A stretch of DNA of 64,000 nucleotides from Epiperipatus broadwayi (lineage: Eukaryota; Onychophora; Udeonychophora; Euonychophora; Peripatidae): the NCBI GenBank assembly GCA_028023455.1, contig JAQFVV010012508.1, forward strand, positions 615,877 to 679,876. Direction: 5' to 3'. Within the stretch, counting starts at the first letter, position 1. Each line of letters opens with the position of its first letter. A model generated the notes under the pieces. The model was given only the letters and a program-made list of their open reading frames with translations. It did no database searches and had not been told where the DNA came from. The translations under genes and the position numbers were made by a program. Of the stretch, positions 34,111 through 46,965 are shown piece by piece.

Positions 34111-34809
34111 TAATATAAATAAACGTAATGGAAGTGATGAGAATAAGATCTTCAAACGTTCACTCTAAATTTAGGTACAAAGATATGATGACAAGTGCTT
34201 TCTTTTTTTAAATAATTACTTCTTGACTGTTGCATTTTTTGAGCTCTGTAGGCTTTACTGTATTTTAAACAGCATTACTTGCAAGGTTTGTCAACGACAT
34301 AGATTTACTTAGTCTGAGTTGCTTGTATTAATTCAGTTTGTTTACCCAAGTAGCATTTGGGAGGGACAATAAAAGAGAAGCATTTTTCGAAATGGAATCT
34401 TTTGTAATGCTATTTTTAAGATTCGATTAAATGTTATTTTTTCTTCTTACATTTTTAAAACTTGAGATTTGCCTTGAATATTGGTATTTGATTCTATGTA
34501 CTTGTGATGTTTTTTTTCTCTTTTTATAGTCTTAAAACTTTTGACTGATAAAGTTTTTCCTTGATTGTGGGTATCTATATTTTCGGATATTATTTTAATG
34601 TTAGGTGAGCTCTTGCATTTAATAATGCTATTTCTTTTTGAGAGTGATATTTTTGATAATAATAATGTATGTCAATTCCTTTTTTTAAAAAAAAAGTGAT
34701 TAAATTTAAAGTAATTAAAAAATGTGTAAAAGATTACCTTTTTTACACTATTGCTGAATTGAGTTGTTTGTTATAACCGCCATATTAGCGTTTTGGTTGT
34801 TCTTATCTT

Positions 34810-34960
34810 TTCAAAGTCTCTATCTTGTGATTTGGCTTGAGAGTTTCCTGCAAACTCTATATAACATTGTAGAATTAGTAATATGATTAAACAGTGCATG
34901 TGTAGGTGGTTGATTATATCTGATTAATAATTAGTAAATAGTATTTAATAAATGAAGTTT
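34810..34960 (+). mobile_element. Family E arm
   Basis: Contains CAAAGTCTCTATCTTGTG, TTGAGAGTTTCCTGCAAACT and AGTAATATGATTAAACAGTG, as in the arm at 33890-34060. From 34110 to 34810 I see only T-rich AT DNA. Confidence 0.6.
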
Positions 34961-35682
34961 ATTCAAGAAACAATATTAAATTAGAAGACCTAAACATTGA
35001 GAATAAATTGTGGAATTGTGGACGACTGCCACCAATGATCATCGAGTGTTATTCTTTGATTAGTACATTATGTTTATTTATTTTTGAGTAGAATATAATT
35101 ATCAAGTATGTATATTATTTTATAATACTTTTTCTAATAGTTTATTTTAAGACTTACGTTACTGTTTACAATCAGCTTGTTTTTATAATTGCTTTATTTA
35201 TTTATTTATTTATTTTCAGAAAGAAGTACAACATATTTCAACATAGCGATTCATCAAAAAAAAAAAACACACATAGAACGTAATTTAAAAATGGAATTTT
35301 TTTATATTCAGTTATGTACAATAATTAAATTATATTTTTTAATCTTGTATATACTCATTTAAACACTTTATTACAGTAAGTTTCTTGTTTTATTTTGTTT
35401 ATATACTTAACATCTGCTATAATTAATCTTTAAAATGAATTAATTCAATTGCTAAGTGGGAGATCGCTAAAAAAGAGAGATCATATTTTTCAAATTTTTG
35501 TCCATTAAATATTTTTCATATATGTGCACACCAACATGCTCAATTTTAATATTTGCTAAATATAGCTATCCTTTGTTTTTGTTTTGTTTTTTCGAACGTT
35601 TTTATAATATTTGCAATTTTTATTTCTCCTGGACGAAATATCTGGAACATTTTTAGTACTGATGATTAATACTTATTTGATG

Positions 35683-36060
35683 TGATGTGATGCACTGTGA
35701 CTTCTCCTTATACGGGGTCAGGAATCTCTCAGCAACTATGTTCAGAAAAACCTGTTGCCACTTTATCTTCCCTTTCCATTCCCACCATAGGTTACCCCAT
35801 ATCCTGCTCCATCCTATTTCCACAACATAATATTTGTCAACTCCATGGCCTTCATATCTAAATCCCCCTTATCTGTTTTCAAACCCAGCATAAAAACCAA
35901 TAATTCACTTTCTGTATAATCACTTTGTTTATATTTAGTCTTCCAGAACTTTATATTTGTACTCTTTCTGCTTTCAAGCATTTACATTGAATCAACTGAT
36001 GCCTAATGTTTTCTATGTTTGTGTCACTGTGATACAGTGGCTCCCCTAGTGGCAAAAAAT
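35683..36060 (-). mobile_element. LINE 3' end, same family as 28015-30990
   Basis: GGGGTCAGGAATCTCTCAGC, AGAAAAACCTGTTGCCAC, CCTTTCCATTCCCACC and the CTTATCTGTTTTCAAACCCA phrases parallel 28030-28420. On the minus strand it ends in a CATCA repeat at about 35683-35700. 5'-truncated at about 36060. Confidence 0.8.
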
Positions 36061-37004
36061 CTACAGCACCTACTAAAATGTTTCCAGTATATATTCTATG
36101 CAAATTTACATATTTTTATATAACAGAAATTAACATGGGATATATAAATCATCTAATTGATAAGAATTCTTTTTATTATACATTAACTAGTGAAATTAAT
36201 GTTATATAAAATTCAACAAAGCTTCAGTTTGTAATTAAAAAGTAAAAAATGTTGATTTCAATTGGTGAAATTAAAAAAAGCCCTGAAAATATGAGTTTTG
36301 TATTATCGATAATCTGCTTATAGCTTGTCGTTGAAAGAAAAATGGTTTACTTAAAAAAGTGTCAATTCAAAAAAAAACATAATGGGAACAATAATAGATT
36401 TTATTGTAAACTTTAATAAAAAGTGGCATCCATATCTTCACTTTAGTTTCTAGGTGTTAATAATGTTAAAAATTAATATCAGTCAAACTTCAGTCCAAGG
36501 ATCTGAAAATAACCCTACTAACTCTTATTTAATGACTACTCAAGTTTAGGATAGATGGCTCTGTGGTAAATAACTTTCTAATTGCAGATACTGACAGCAG
36601 AAAAAATCATGTGACATTTTGCTTTGTTAAGAAAACTTTAATATTCATGAATATACTTACAATATTGTGAATTACAGAATTTAAAAACTTATTTTAATTT
36701 TAAAATATTATAATTGCATTTGTTTGTGAAATTAATGACTAGACATCTTCTTTTGAAAACTTCTGCTTAAAGATAATAATATATTTTCATATCAAAATTA
36801 TTAGCTCAAACTCCATTGAAATATATTGTACACAAGATACACCAGAGCTACAGAATTGTGATTCCTAAACTTTGAAATGAAAAATGATGTGCTTTTGGCA
36901 ACTATGAATATCTTTTATGATAGATTTACCCTCTATAGAACAATCTTCTTTTCAAATGGAAAATAATAGAAATAAAAAAAATTATATCAAAAGCTTTTAT
37001 TTAA

Positions 37005-37170
37005 CTTAATTAAAAAAAGTTAAGGTTTTTAGATTTAAGTTGAAATAAAAGCATGGGGAATACAGAAATTAATTAAAATCAATGCCTATTTTTTATAAAA
37101 GGGATTAATTAATTTCTGGACCCTCCATGCTTTTATTTTAAATTAAATGTAAAAACCCTAATTGTCATTG
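37005..37170. mobile_element. Short foldback element
   Basis: Arms TTAAGGTTTTTAGATTTAAG, AAATAAAAGCATGGGGAATA and GAAATTAATTAA are mirrored at 37105-37165. The loop is about 30 bases. The flanks from 36060 to 37480 otherwise show no feature. Confidence 0.65.
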
Positions 37171-37474
37171 AAGAAATAATTTTTTATATTAAAAAAATAT
37201 CTATTATTTTTAACTATTTAGTAGGCACAGTAAATAAAAATGTAAAACTATATTGTACTTTAAATCAACTTGATACTTAAAATTGATATATATATCACTA
37301 GATATTTCTGCTATAAGTTAATATGTATACCCTTTATGTATATATCATATTTAGTATGTGTACTTAATTGTATATATGTAAAATAAAACATTAAGTAACT
37401 TATTTTTTTGTTGAAAATTGTTTGATATTTTTTCTTTTTATTTAAACATTTTTTTTAAATACATAAAACTATAT

Positions 37475-37575
37475 TATATAGAGAGCTTGCAAATAAGCTC
37501 TTAACAAGCTTTGAATATCCCCAACCTAGACTGTTTTCTGCTACTGGCATCCTCAAGTTTGTTAAACTAGGTCAT
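37475..37575 (-). repeat. Hammerhead-family repeat, short fragment
   Basis: TTGCAAATAAGCTCTTAACA and AAGCTTTGAATATCCCCAA match the 4.4 and 4.8 kb units. The minus strand of 37525-37562 has TTGAGGAT, GCCAGTAGCA, GAAAA, CA, GTC and TAGG, a degenerate hammerhead. The region 37575-38540 has no further feature. Confidence 0.5.
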
Positions 37576-38539
37576 GTGACATCTGACTTGATTTTTTTGT
37601 AATAAAACTATCTTGTAAACTAATTATTTTAACTTAAATGAAACCAAGAAAATCATGCACATATGGCATTTTTAAAAACATTTTTTAAATTCAAAATCAA
37701 AATATTCAAATCTTTTTCCCCTTCATCTCTTTTATATTTACAAAGCTAAGTGACCTGCCTAAAATATTATTGTGCTCTATCACTTTAGTAGAGATTTTTA
37801 AAAATATACAAATTTCAATAAATTATATTGAATTTAAATCTATTAAACTTTAATTTAAAAATATATTTTTAAATTGAAAGCAAAAAAAAATCTATACTGT
37901 CCTCTTGTGAGCCTTACCTAAAATATATTAAAGTTCTAAGAATAATTTTTAAATTTGATATCAAAATATTCAAAATTTTCCCACTTTCTGTTCCATATCT
38001 AAAAACCTAGGTAATCTACGTAAACTATTAGAGCCCACATTGCTCTGTCTGGTATTTCTTTTGTATATATCTAATTTGAACCAATTCTATTGAATTTAAA
38101 TTTATTAAACCTTGATTTTAAAATTGTATTCTAATTTAAATAATGAAAATGATTACAAAAGTTTACAAACAAACATACCAACAAACAAACAGATATTTTA
38201 ACTTAACTAAAAACACGTAATAACATTGAGGGTATAGGTAAATAAAATTCTTACAAAAAGTTGTTCAACATAACCCGAGTAAATATCTGTAGAAAAAACA
38301 TCTTAAAATATCTGGTTTCAAATTAGTTTTTGAGAGAATGCATATTAAATGTATTCTAGAAATCTTTGTTTAGTCAATCTGAGAAAACAAATAATTTCTC
38401 TTGAAAATAGATCATGATATAATAATCATCATTCAGATAGATATTCTTGATATATGCCAGTGTATGAAAACTTTCCAATAAAATTATCTATATTCTTTTT
38501 TCTATATTTTCATTCATAATCTATATTTATATAAAATTT

Positions 38540-38772
38540 CAATTATAGTAGTAAAAAGTTTCTCAAACTTTAAAATGGACAGCTTAAATAAGACTCCCAT
38601 AGTTTACAACAAAAATAACAACAGAAGGAAAATAGAGGAAGCTATGCTAATATACAAGTACAAACAAGACTTAATTAACAGACAGGCAGAAAATGTTAAG
38701 ATCACAGAATTGTGGGAGCCTTTCAAAGTGTTAGTTGACAAAGACTATGATGATTGTCAAAAGCACTCCTAA
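38540..38772 (+). pseudogene. Probable PLE C-terminal remnant
   Basis: The frame 38575-38772 gives NNNRRKIEEAMLIYKYKQDL followed by INRQAENVKITELW. This resembles the segment after the GIY-YIG catalytic core in PLE proteins (compare KIREAIEILKRPDCIN near 42930), where K-x-R/K-x-x-E-A-x-x-I is conserved. No GIY or YIG half remains upstream. Assignment rests on this short pattern. Confidence 0.4.
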
Positions 38773-38849
38773 GTGGATAAATATTCAATTATGAGATTAT
38801 ACATACACACATATACATATATATATGTAATATATAGGGTATATGAGCA

Positions 38850-39220
38850 CAGACTTTCAGATGACCCATCACTCCCCACTCTATCTAGTAACACCGATAC
38901 ACTCAAGCACATATATGCTGAAAAGATAAATAATCACCAATATATGTATTTCATGCTAAACCAGAAATCATCAGTTGGTCCAGATTATCATCTCCCACAC
39001 ATATATACTATAAGTGCTCAGATATATATTAAGATAGACAATCTTCATATTTTAATGGACAGGCTCCAATCTATTACACACTCCAACTCTTCAACCGTCC
39101 ATCCAATTGAAAATCTGATGATGAAATGCTCAAAGGCCACCCTGAGGCCGAGATTCTTGTCACACCCATGTTGACCTAAGGTCAATCTGAACCCCACATG
39201 TACAGGACATAATCCATTTA
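38850..39220 (-). repeat. Repeat family F, single arm
   Basis: Contains GCACAGACTTTCAGATGACC, AAAGATAAATAATCACCAAT, CATCTCCCACACATATATAC, TTTTAATGGACAGGCTCC and GTCAATCTGAACCCCACATG. It is the mirror image of 33090-33470. The 133-residue ORF at 38773-39174 is a translation of this repeat. Confidence 0.8.
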
Positions 39221-39269
39221 ATACATATAAATATATATATAAAGAAAAAAGATTTTCACCTTTAATATA

Positions 39270-40400
39270 AGTGTTGTTCTGATCTTATAATAGCTCAATG
39301 ATGACCTGTTGAGTATTGAGAATACTCTCAAACCCATGATAGAGATTTTTGAAAAGATAAGGGTGGCTGTCTTATCTTTAAACCTTCATTTTTAATTATA
39401 TAGGAAAATCTGAAGCATCTTAGTTTGAGATTATGAAGATGTTTCTCTATTCGCCTTTACATCCATTATTTTTTTTACATATTGACTAATATTTGTGAAA
39501 TCTTTCAATTTACTATATGTTAATATTATAAGTTCTTAGAAACTGTGTAATATTTAAATTTATTTTCTAAATACAGAGATCATATGTAATTAAATATATG
39601 CATTGTATTGATCTTATAATAGCTCAATGATGTCACATTGAGTACTGAGGATACTCTCAAACTAGAGACTTTTGCAAAGATAAAAGCAGCCATCTTATCT
39701 TTAAACATACATTCTAATTAATAGGTCAATCTGAAGTGTCTTAATTTGAGAGTGTGAAGATGTTTCTTTATTCACTTTTACATCCATTATTTTCTCTTGC
39801 ATATTAATGCTCATGAAATTTTTCAATGTACTACCTGTTAATGTGAAAGAAAATAATGGATGTAAAAGTGAATACAGAAACATCTTCACACTCTCAAACT
39901 AAGATGCTTCAGATTGGTCAATATAATTATAATGTAGATATAAAGATAAGATGGCCACTTATCTTTTCAAAAGTCTCTATCTTGTGCTTGAACTTGAGAG
40001 TATCTTCAACATGACATTATTGAGCTATTATAATATCAGTACCATGTATATATTAATGGCGGAAATCCTTTTTCTTTAATTACATATGATCTCTGATTCT
40101 AGCAAATAAATTTGATATTAGTTGCTAAGAATTTGTAATATGAACACATAATACATTGAAAAAAATTGCAAATGTTAATATGTGAAAGAAAGCAATGGAT
40201 GTGAAAATGAATAGATAAACATCTTCACACTCTCAAACTAAGACACTTCAGATTGGCTCAGATAATTAGAATGTAGATTTAAAGATAAGATGACTACTCT
40301 TATATTTTCAAAAATCTCTCTTGTGTTTGAGAGTATCCTCAATACTCAACATATTTTGAGCTATTATAAGATCAGTACAGTGCATATAAGCCCATATATA
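39270..40400. mobile_element. Nested foldback array, family E
   Basis: Four arms: two read left to right (starting near 39280 and 39608 at CTTATAATAGCTCAATGATG) and two mirrored (ending near 40045 and 40390 at GAGCTATTATAA). The common interior has AAAGATAAGATGGCC, CAATCTGAAGCATCTTAG, GAGAGTGTGAAGATGTTTC and TTTACATCCATTATTTTC. The main centre of symmetry is near 39845. ORFs 39701-39889 and 40290-40553 fall inside. Confidence 0.75.
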
Positions 40401-40639
40401 CTGCATACTAATCAGTATGACCGAAATCTATCAAATTCCAGACTAAATGGAGCTTATCTTGATTATACCATTTCAAAAGATGACAATAAGCTAGTCTGCT
40501 GTTTAGAAATAAACAGCTTATTCAGAGAGTCCATCAGCTTGCTGAAGAATTAGTTTATATATATACTGTTTTATCTATATGCAGAGATGCACAGATAAAG
40601 GCACTGCATCATATATATATATATAAAATACATATTTTG

Positions 40640-41907
40640 CGGGTTCATCCGTGTTAAAAACTTTTAATATCAATATACTGACGTTTCGACTTGGTCACAC
40701 AAGCCATCCACAGAGTTATAAAAAGGTAGAAAGACGGTTGTAGAGGTGCTACAATCACTGGTTTGAATAAAACATTAAAAATCCCACCAATAGCAAAAAT
40801 GTTAAATTTAAGAATGTTTTTTAAAGAAATCTTCTCAAATAGGAGGAGTTTGCACGTATCATCTCGCTTATTGATATAATCTGGCCTTTTAAGTATCTCA
40901 ATGGCTTCTCTGATTTTGCATTGGTAGAGATTATCACATCTGGATATGATCTGGTACTAGAAAAATCTATTTTATGACCTGAATCTATAGTATGGAGTGA
41001 GAGTGCTGATGATGATAGTGTTGTTTAACTGCATTACATGCTCATCTCTCCTAACACTGATGCGACGATTACTCATACCTATGTAAGAAGCTTTACAATT
41101 TTTACATGAGATTTGATAGACACCATGAGATTCAAGAGGGATTGAATCCTTAGGCTTGGTTATTATATTGCTGATCTTTTGATGAGCAGAAAATGCTGTG
41201 TCTATATTATAGCATTTTAATATATGTCCAATACTGTCTGTAGTTCCTTTTACATATGGAACACAAATTCTAATAGCTGACTTATCATCTTTTTTTTCCT
41301 ATTTTGTCTTTTGCTTAAATAAGACTTTTTTATAAATTTGTAATTATAACTATTTGCTAATAAAACACTATTAATATGATTTATTTCTTCTTTCAATGTT
41401 TCATCTGAAAGGTTAATTGCTCTATTTAAAAGAGTTTTGGCTACAGAAACTATCTGAGTTGGGTGATGATGAGAATGGAAATGAAATATCTGTCTGTGTG
41501 TGTATCCTTTCTGTAAATAGAAAAAGATAAACTATTTGGTGTTCTGGTGACTAGAACATCAAGAAAGGAGTTTTCCATCAGACTTCTCCATTGTAAATTT
41601 AATATGAGGATGCATATTATTTAAATGTAAGAAAAAATCATCTAATGTATTTTTCCATGTTGCTATATGACAAAAGTGTCATCTATGTATCTGAGCCAAA
41701 TGAGAGGTTTTAAAGATGATGATTCTAAAGCACGAGTTTCTATATATTCCATGAATAAATCAGCTATTACTCCTGAGATAGGTGAGCCATAGAGTACCAA
41801 AACTTGTCTGTAATGCTGTCCATTGTATACAAAATATGTATTTAAGAGACAATGTTTAATCAAAGCAATAATATGGTCTGGTAAATTGCAACGTTGTGAG
41901 ATTATAT
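40640..41907 (-). pseudogene. PLE copy A (minus strand), 5'-truncated, decayed
   Basis: Minus-strand half of a head-to-head PLE pair. Read from 41907 downwards: RT segments QHYRQVLVLYGSPISGVIAD and RYIDDTFVI (catalytic Y-I-D-D intact, about 41665-41690), then linker and GIY-YIG in broken frames, and a 3' end near 40640 (GGGTTCATCC...). The ORF at 41663-41992 starts in the other copy and reads across the centre. Small deletions relative to copy B (about 23 bases net) interrupt the reading frame, so no complete protein can be made. The RT N-terminal half is missing in both copies because both are truncated at the same place. Confidence 0.8.
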
Positions 41908-43200
41908 TTAAAGCTTCACAACATTGCAATTTACCAGACCATATTATTGCTTTGATTAAACATTGTCTCTTAAATACATATTTTGTATACAATGGACAGC
42001 ATTACAGACAAGTTTTTGGTACTCCTATGGGCTCACCTATCTCAGGAGTAATAGCTGATTTATTCATGGAATATATAGAAACTCTGCTTTAGAATCATCA
42101 TCTTTAAAACCTCTCATTTGGCTCAGATACATAGATGACACTTTTGTCATATGGCAACATGGAAAAAATACATTAGATGATTTTTTCTTACATTTAAATA
42201 ATATGCATCCTCATATTAAATTTACAATGGAGACAGAGTCTGATGGAAAACTCCCTTTTCTTGATGTTCTAGTCACCAGAACACCAAATAGTTTATCTTT
42301 TTCTATTTACAGAAAGGATACACACACAGACAGATATTTACATTTCCATTCTCATCATCACCCAACTCAGATAGTTTCTGTAGCCAAAACTCTTTTAAAT
42401 AGAGCAATTAACCTTTCAGATGACACACATCTGAAAGAAGAAATAAATCATATTAATAGTGTTTTATTAGCAAATAGTTATAATTACAAATTTATAAAAA
42501 AAGCCTTATTTCAAGCCCAAAATAGACAAAATAGGAAACAAAAAGATGATAAGTCAGCTATTAGGATTTGTGTTCCATATGTAAAAGGAACTACAGACAG
42601 TATCGGACGTATATTAAAACGCTATAATATAGACACAGCATTTTCTGCTCATCAAAAGATCAGCAATATAATAACCAAGCCTAAGGATTCAATCCCTCTT
42701 GAATCTCATGGTGTCTATCAAATCTCATGTAAAAATTGTAAAGCTTCTTACATAGGTATGAGTAATCGTCGCATCAGTGTTAGGAGAGATGAGCATGCTA
42801 ATGCAGTTAAACAACACTCATCATCATCAGCACTCTCACTCCATACTATAGATTCAGGTCATAAAATAGATTTTTCTAGTACCAGGATCATATCCAGATG
42901 TGATAATCTCTACCAATGCAAAATCAGAGAAGCCATTGAGATACTTAAAAGGCCAGATTGTATCAATAAGCGAGATGATACGTGCAAACTTCCTCCTATT
43001 TGGAAAAATTTCTTTAAAAAACATTCTTAAATTTAACATTTTTGCTATTGGTGGGATTTTTAATGTTTTATTCAAACCAGTGATTGTAGCGCCTCTACAA
43101 CCGTCTTTCTACCTTTTTATAACTCTGTGGATGGCTTGTGTGACCAAGTCGAAACGTCAGTATATTGATATTAAAAGTTTTTAACACGGATGAACCCGCA
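41908..43200 (+). pseudogene. PLE copy B (plus strand): RT C-terminal half + GIY-YIG endonuclease
   Basis: Penelope-type retrotransposon protein, best copy in the window. Frame 41823-42092 gives GTPMGSPISGVIADLFMEYI. A one-base deletion near 42085 (copy A keeps the base) breaks the frame before YIDD (42128-42139). The frame ending 43030 then runs 275 codons from 42203: PFLDVLVTR (about residue 17), linker PYVKGTTDSIGRILKRYN, GIY-YIG with GVYQISCKNCKASYIG (42710-42757) including the family C-x-x-C, RRISVRRDEH, and C-terminus LPPIWKNFF. After the stop are a 3' UTR with the CTGTGGATGGCTTG...CAAGTCGAAACGTC hairpin (43125-43158) and the terminus near 43200. It lacks the N-terminal RT motifs, so it is not autonomous. 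Confidence 0.85.
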
Positions 43201-43224
43201 AAATATGTATTTTATATATTTAAC

Positions 43225-45520
43225 CCGTGCAAATCTTCGTTTTAACATATATATATATATATAAAGAGAGAGTACAGCTGATGAGTAATGTTAGTTAAAA
43301 TCTATAATTTAAAAGAAAAACAAGTAAATAATTTTCGCTTGAAGTAAAAGTCTAAAAAACAAAGGATTGATTCATAGACAATTTTATTTTGAGAAAAAAG
43401 TAAACTCCAACAATCTTTTTAAATTGGGGAACAAAAAAAAACTTGCTGGAATATATTTGAAGATGCTTACAATTAATTAGGAATAACTTGAAGAAAAAAA
43501 GAAAAACTTTGAGAACTGCCAAAAGAGTAAATATTTTTTTAAAAAATTTTTTTGCTTACCATTAATAAAAAGAATCAGAGGCTAATGAATAGCTTTATCT
43601 ATTTTTTATATATACACTTTTATAAGTCTATTACAACTCAAACATGTTAATTTTTAAATTATTATACAACACATCTGAGTGCTTATATATGTGCGCATTT
43701 TATGTATATTCTTGTGTATTAAAAAGTATAAAATGGTCTAATAGGTTTATTTTTTATAAACAACAGTGTGTGCACACACACATGTTAAACAAGTCATTAT
43801 GTATTATAAAAATGAATTTCATTTATACATTTATGACAATTCAGATATATTTCTAAATTATTGTACCAAACTTCTATGTGCTGATATATGTCTTATGTAA
43901 ACCCATTATGAGAGATTTGTAAATCACAATGTGATAGCTAATTCTATTAATCCAAATTAGGCTTATTTATATCTATAGCCATATTCAGCAGACCTTAATT
44001 CCATTTTTTATTGCTATTAATAAATTAATATTTCATTGTTAAAGTTATTTCAGTGAATTTATTTAATGCTACAATATAAATTTTTATGATATATTATATC
44101 TCTTGTTCACAGTAGCAGAACTTTTATTCCTGAGCTAGATTCCTGCATAATGGTCTGTTATATAAAAAGGATTGTGTTTAGTGTTATGGATATCCAGATG
44201 GTACTGCTAAATGCACAAAAGTGGTATCCATTAAAGTCAATGCACTACATTTCATTTTAATTATTTATTTAGAAATTAAGTTTATAGTTGGTCAGAACAT
44301 TAATAGTACAAAATGGCCTGAGCAATGATGATGATCAGCAGGTTTTAGTATCCCAGCAATATTTTTTATTCTCCTATTCTTATGGATTAGCCCTTAAGTT
44401 TGCACATCCAAATTATTGTTTAAATCATCTGCCCCAAGCTGGCAAGGGCTAAATAATTAGCCTGGTCATAGTAGACCCATTTCAAATCCAGTCACAAGAT
44501 TGACTGTTGATTTTATTTTTATAGTTGATCATTCATGATGATGAATGATTATTGTTTTTATGTAATGCTGGCAAACATATGGTTAATATAAGTAGCTGTA
44601 CTAATCTCTTATGTTCCTCATATTCATTATCATTCTTTTTAATTTTATATTTAAATTTTGTAGTACTGGGGTTGATGATGATGAGTCCCATTACCCCATG
44701 TTCATGCCTTGTTCAGTCCATACCATTACAATATATATGTGACTGTATTATGTGTAATAGATTAATAGATGTGTTAATATTTTACTAGCTTGCCGAATAG
44801 TTAACATTAATATTCTTGCAGATAAAGTTGAGAATCTTCTTGCATCCAGTGATCACTGTATTGAATGTATACTTTACTGCATTGATATCCGCACCACAGT
44901 TCTTCACTTTAGTGCACACTGCTGCACTGGCAAATTAGATTTATTTGGCATCACTTAATTTGCATAGCTCGTTTTATTTGCATAGTTTGCAAATTAGCAT
45001 ATTTGTGATTAATTCTACAATTTTGCATAACATTATTGTTCTGCATGTCTAAATTTTCTAGAGCATATTTATTTAAGTGTTGACCAATTGTATATGCACA
45101 CACACTTAATACTTTATTTACAATTATATGCGTGCACACTTTTTAGTCAGGTATAATTTTGTAAATGTTTAATAAAAAAATAGTCTTTAAATTGAATCTA
45201 TTACATCTCTTAATTATTAGGGTTATAGCGATATCACATTTCTCACACATAGGTGTTGATGCTTTTGCGACATATATGTACACTTTTAACAAATCTGTTT
45301 AAAAAATTTAAATAATTAATAAGACAAAATTATAAAGTTTAATTTGATTGAAAACCTGATTATTTAATAAGATCAGTCACATTAAAGTTTAATTATCTAC
45401 CAGTTTGATGACTTCTTGATAATTTAAAACAAAAAGTTAACAATAAATTATATTAAACTAGTTTTATTGCTTTCCTTTTTTAAAATTCAGCTTACCATAT
45501 TGGATTATATAAAACTGAAG
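43225..45520. other. AT-rich DNA without recognised genes
   Basis: AT microsatellite near 43245-43262, then no repeat shared with the window. ORFs 43644-43856 and 44552-44788 are low-complexity chance frames. GATGATGAT runs near 44330 and 44675 hint at old LINE tails, without coding remnants I can name. Confidence 0.4.
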
Positions 45521-45524
45521 ATTG

Positions 45525-45586
45525 GAGGGGGGGGTTAATATTCTATTAAAAGGCAAAAGAACTAAATCCTGTCTCCCCCCCCCCAA
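45525..45586. repeat. Facing G and C homopolymer tracts
   Basis: A G tract (about 45525-45534) is followed some 40 bases later by a C10 tract (about 45576-45585), so the strands could form a G/C-stemmed hairpin. Further C and G tracts are near 46088 and 47834, striking in DNA this AT-rich. Confidence 0.7.
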
Positions 45587-45869
45587 GAGTTTAATTAAAA
45601 CCAGTCTTTCAAAAACAGAAAAGGTTTATCCTTGCATTTAACTTGTTAAGTTCTTTGTCCAATGGCAAGAGGAAGTAACTAGGCAATAGAAAATTGGGAG
45701 CAAGATATAATTCTTGATCATCATCGAGCTAATCATCTTCATCATCTTAATATAATTTATTCTAGTATCTCAAACTTTGATGAGTATTTATAAAACCTAA
45801 AGTGCATCTTTTATTAGTATAACAATAAGTAAAAAAATTATAAAAAATATATTCCTTTTTGTGTAATTC

Positions 45870-45990
45870 GAGGATTTGAACTCAGAATTTTTCAGTCAAT
45901 TTATTCTCCATGACATCCCAAGCAATTGCTACACATGAACACACACATTCAAAAAATGTAGATAATCCCCAATATATTGTAACCGCACCA
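45870..45990 (-). repeat. Repeat family F, outer-end fragment
   Basis: Contains GAGGATTTGAACTCAGAATT, CACATGAACACACACATTC and GTAGATAATCCCCAATATAT. About 120 bases only. Confidence 0.5.
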
Positions 45991-46479
45991 CCATACAAAC
46001 CCTTTATTACCTCGGTTGTAACAATTTCCTGATGAGCATGTTGCAGGAAGAAACTATCGATTGGAATTCCCCAGTGCAGATATTAACCCCCCCCCTACAA
46101 CAATATTTCCTGCCCATCAGAGGATGTAGCACCATAGAGACTGAAAGCATCTAGACATTTCTATGTTTGGTTTTCCAAACAGTGCCACTAGAGTCCCATC
46201 TCACTACAACCTGACTTATGTAGGTCTAGTTATGCCAGACATAGCTCAGGAGGCATGAAATTCTCATGAACAAGTGCACTGAATGATGAGTGATGCAATA
46301 AAAAAAATAGAATTGAACAACTAAGAGTAATTTTAAGTAACAACAATTTTATTTAACAATAATTCATTCCAAGTCCATATGTATCCATGTGTGAAGATTT
46401 ATTTTTAGTTCACTTATGAGAAGAAGTTTAAAAGCACTTTATTTATCAATAATCCATTTGCAAGTCCTTCTAATAAAGT

Positions 46480-46965
46480 ATATGCAGTCAAACAGTTATG
46501 ATTTATGCAGCATTTCATTATATTGAGGATTATTACCTGTTGGTAAACACTTAAACTCAGCAATTCTAGGTTTGTGAAGCATTTCTCATTTAGTCAAATA
46601 TAGAGGTATATTCATACACATAAACCTTATTATTTGATTTAGATATAAGTAATATGCGGTTGAGCATTTATAATTTAGTCAAATATAGATGTATATTCAT
46701 ACACATAAACTTTATTATTTTATCCAGATACAAGTAATATGCAGTTAGGCATTTATGATTTATACAGCATTTCATTATTTTGAGAATTATTACAGATTGG
46801 TAAACACTTAAACTCAGCAATTCTAGGTTTGTGAAGCATTTATAATTTAGTTAAATATAGATGTATATTCATACACATAAACTTTGTTATATTATCCAGA
46901 TAGAAGTAATATGCAGTTAAGCATTTATGATTTATACAGCATTTAATTATTCTAACATAAATATT
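46480..46965. repeat. Higher-order tandem repeat of two about 86-bp modules
   Basis: Module A (GATTTATACAGCATTTCATT ... AAACTCAGCAATTCTAGG ... GTGAAGCATTT) and module B (TAATTTAGTCAAATATAGAT ... TACACATAAACTTTATTA ... AAGTAATATGCAGTTAAGCA) both end in GCATTTA-type sequence. Order across the region is A B B A B and a truncated A. Confidence 0.85.

Noticed and set aside
38773-39174. 133-residue ORF as a gene
   Set aside because: It translates repeat family F, whose other copies have different frames and stops.
40640-43200. Palindrome as a sequencing or assembly chimera
   Set aside because: The two arms differ by scattered substitutions and indels, including one that breaks the frame in only one arm, which a hairpin read-through artefact would not produce.
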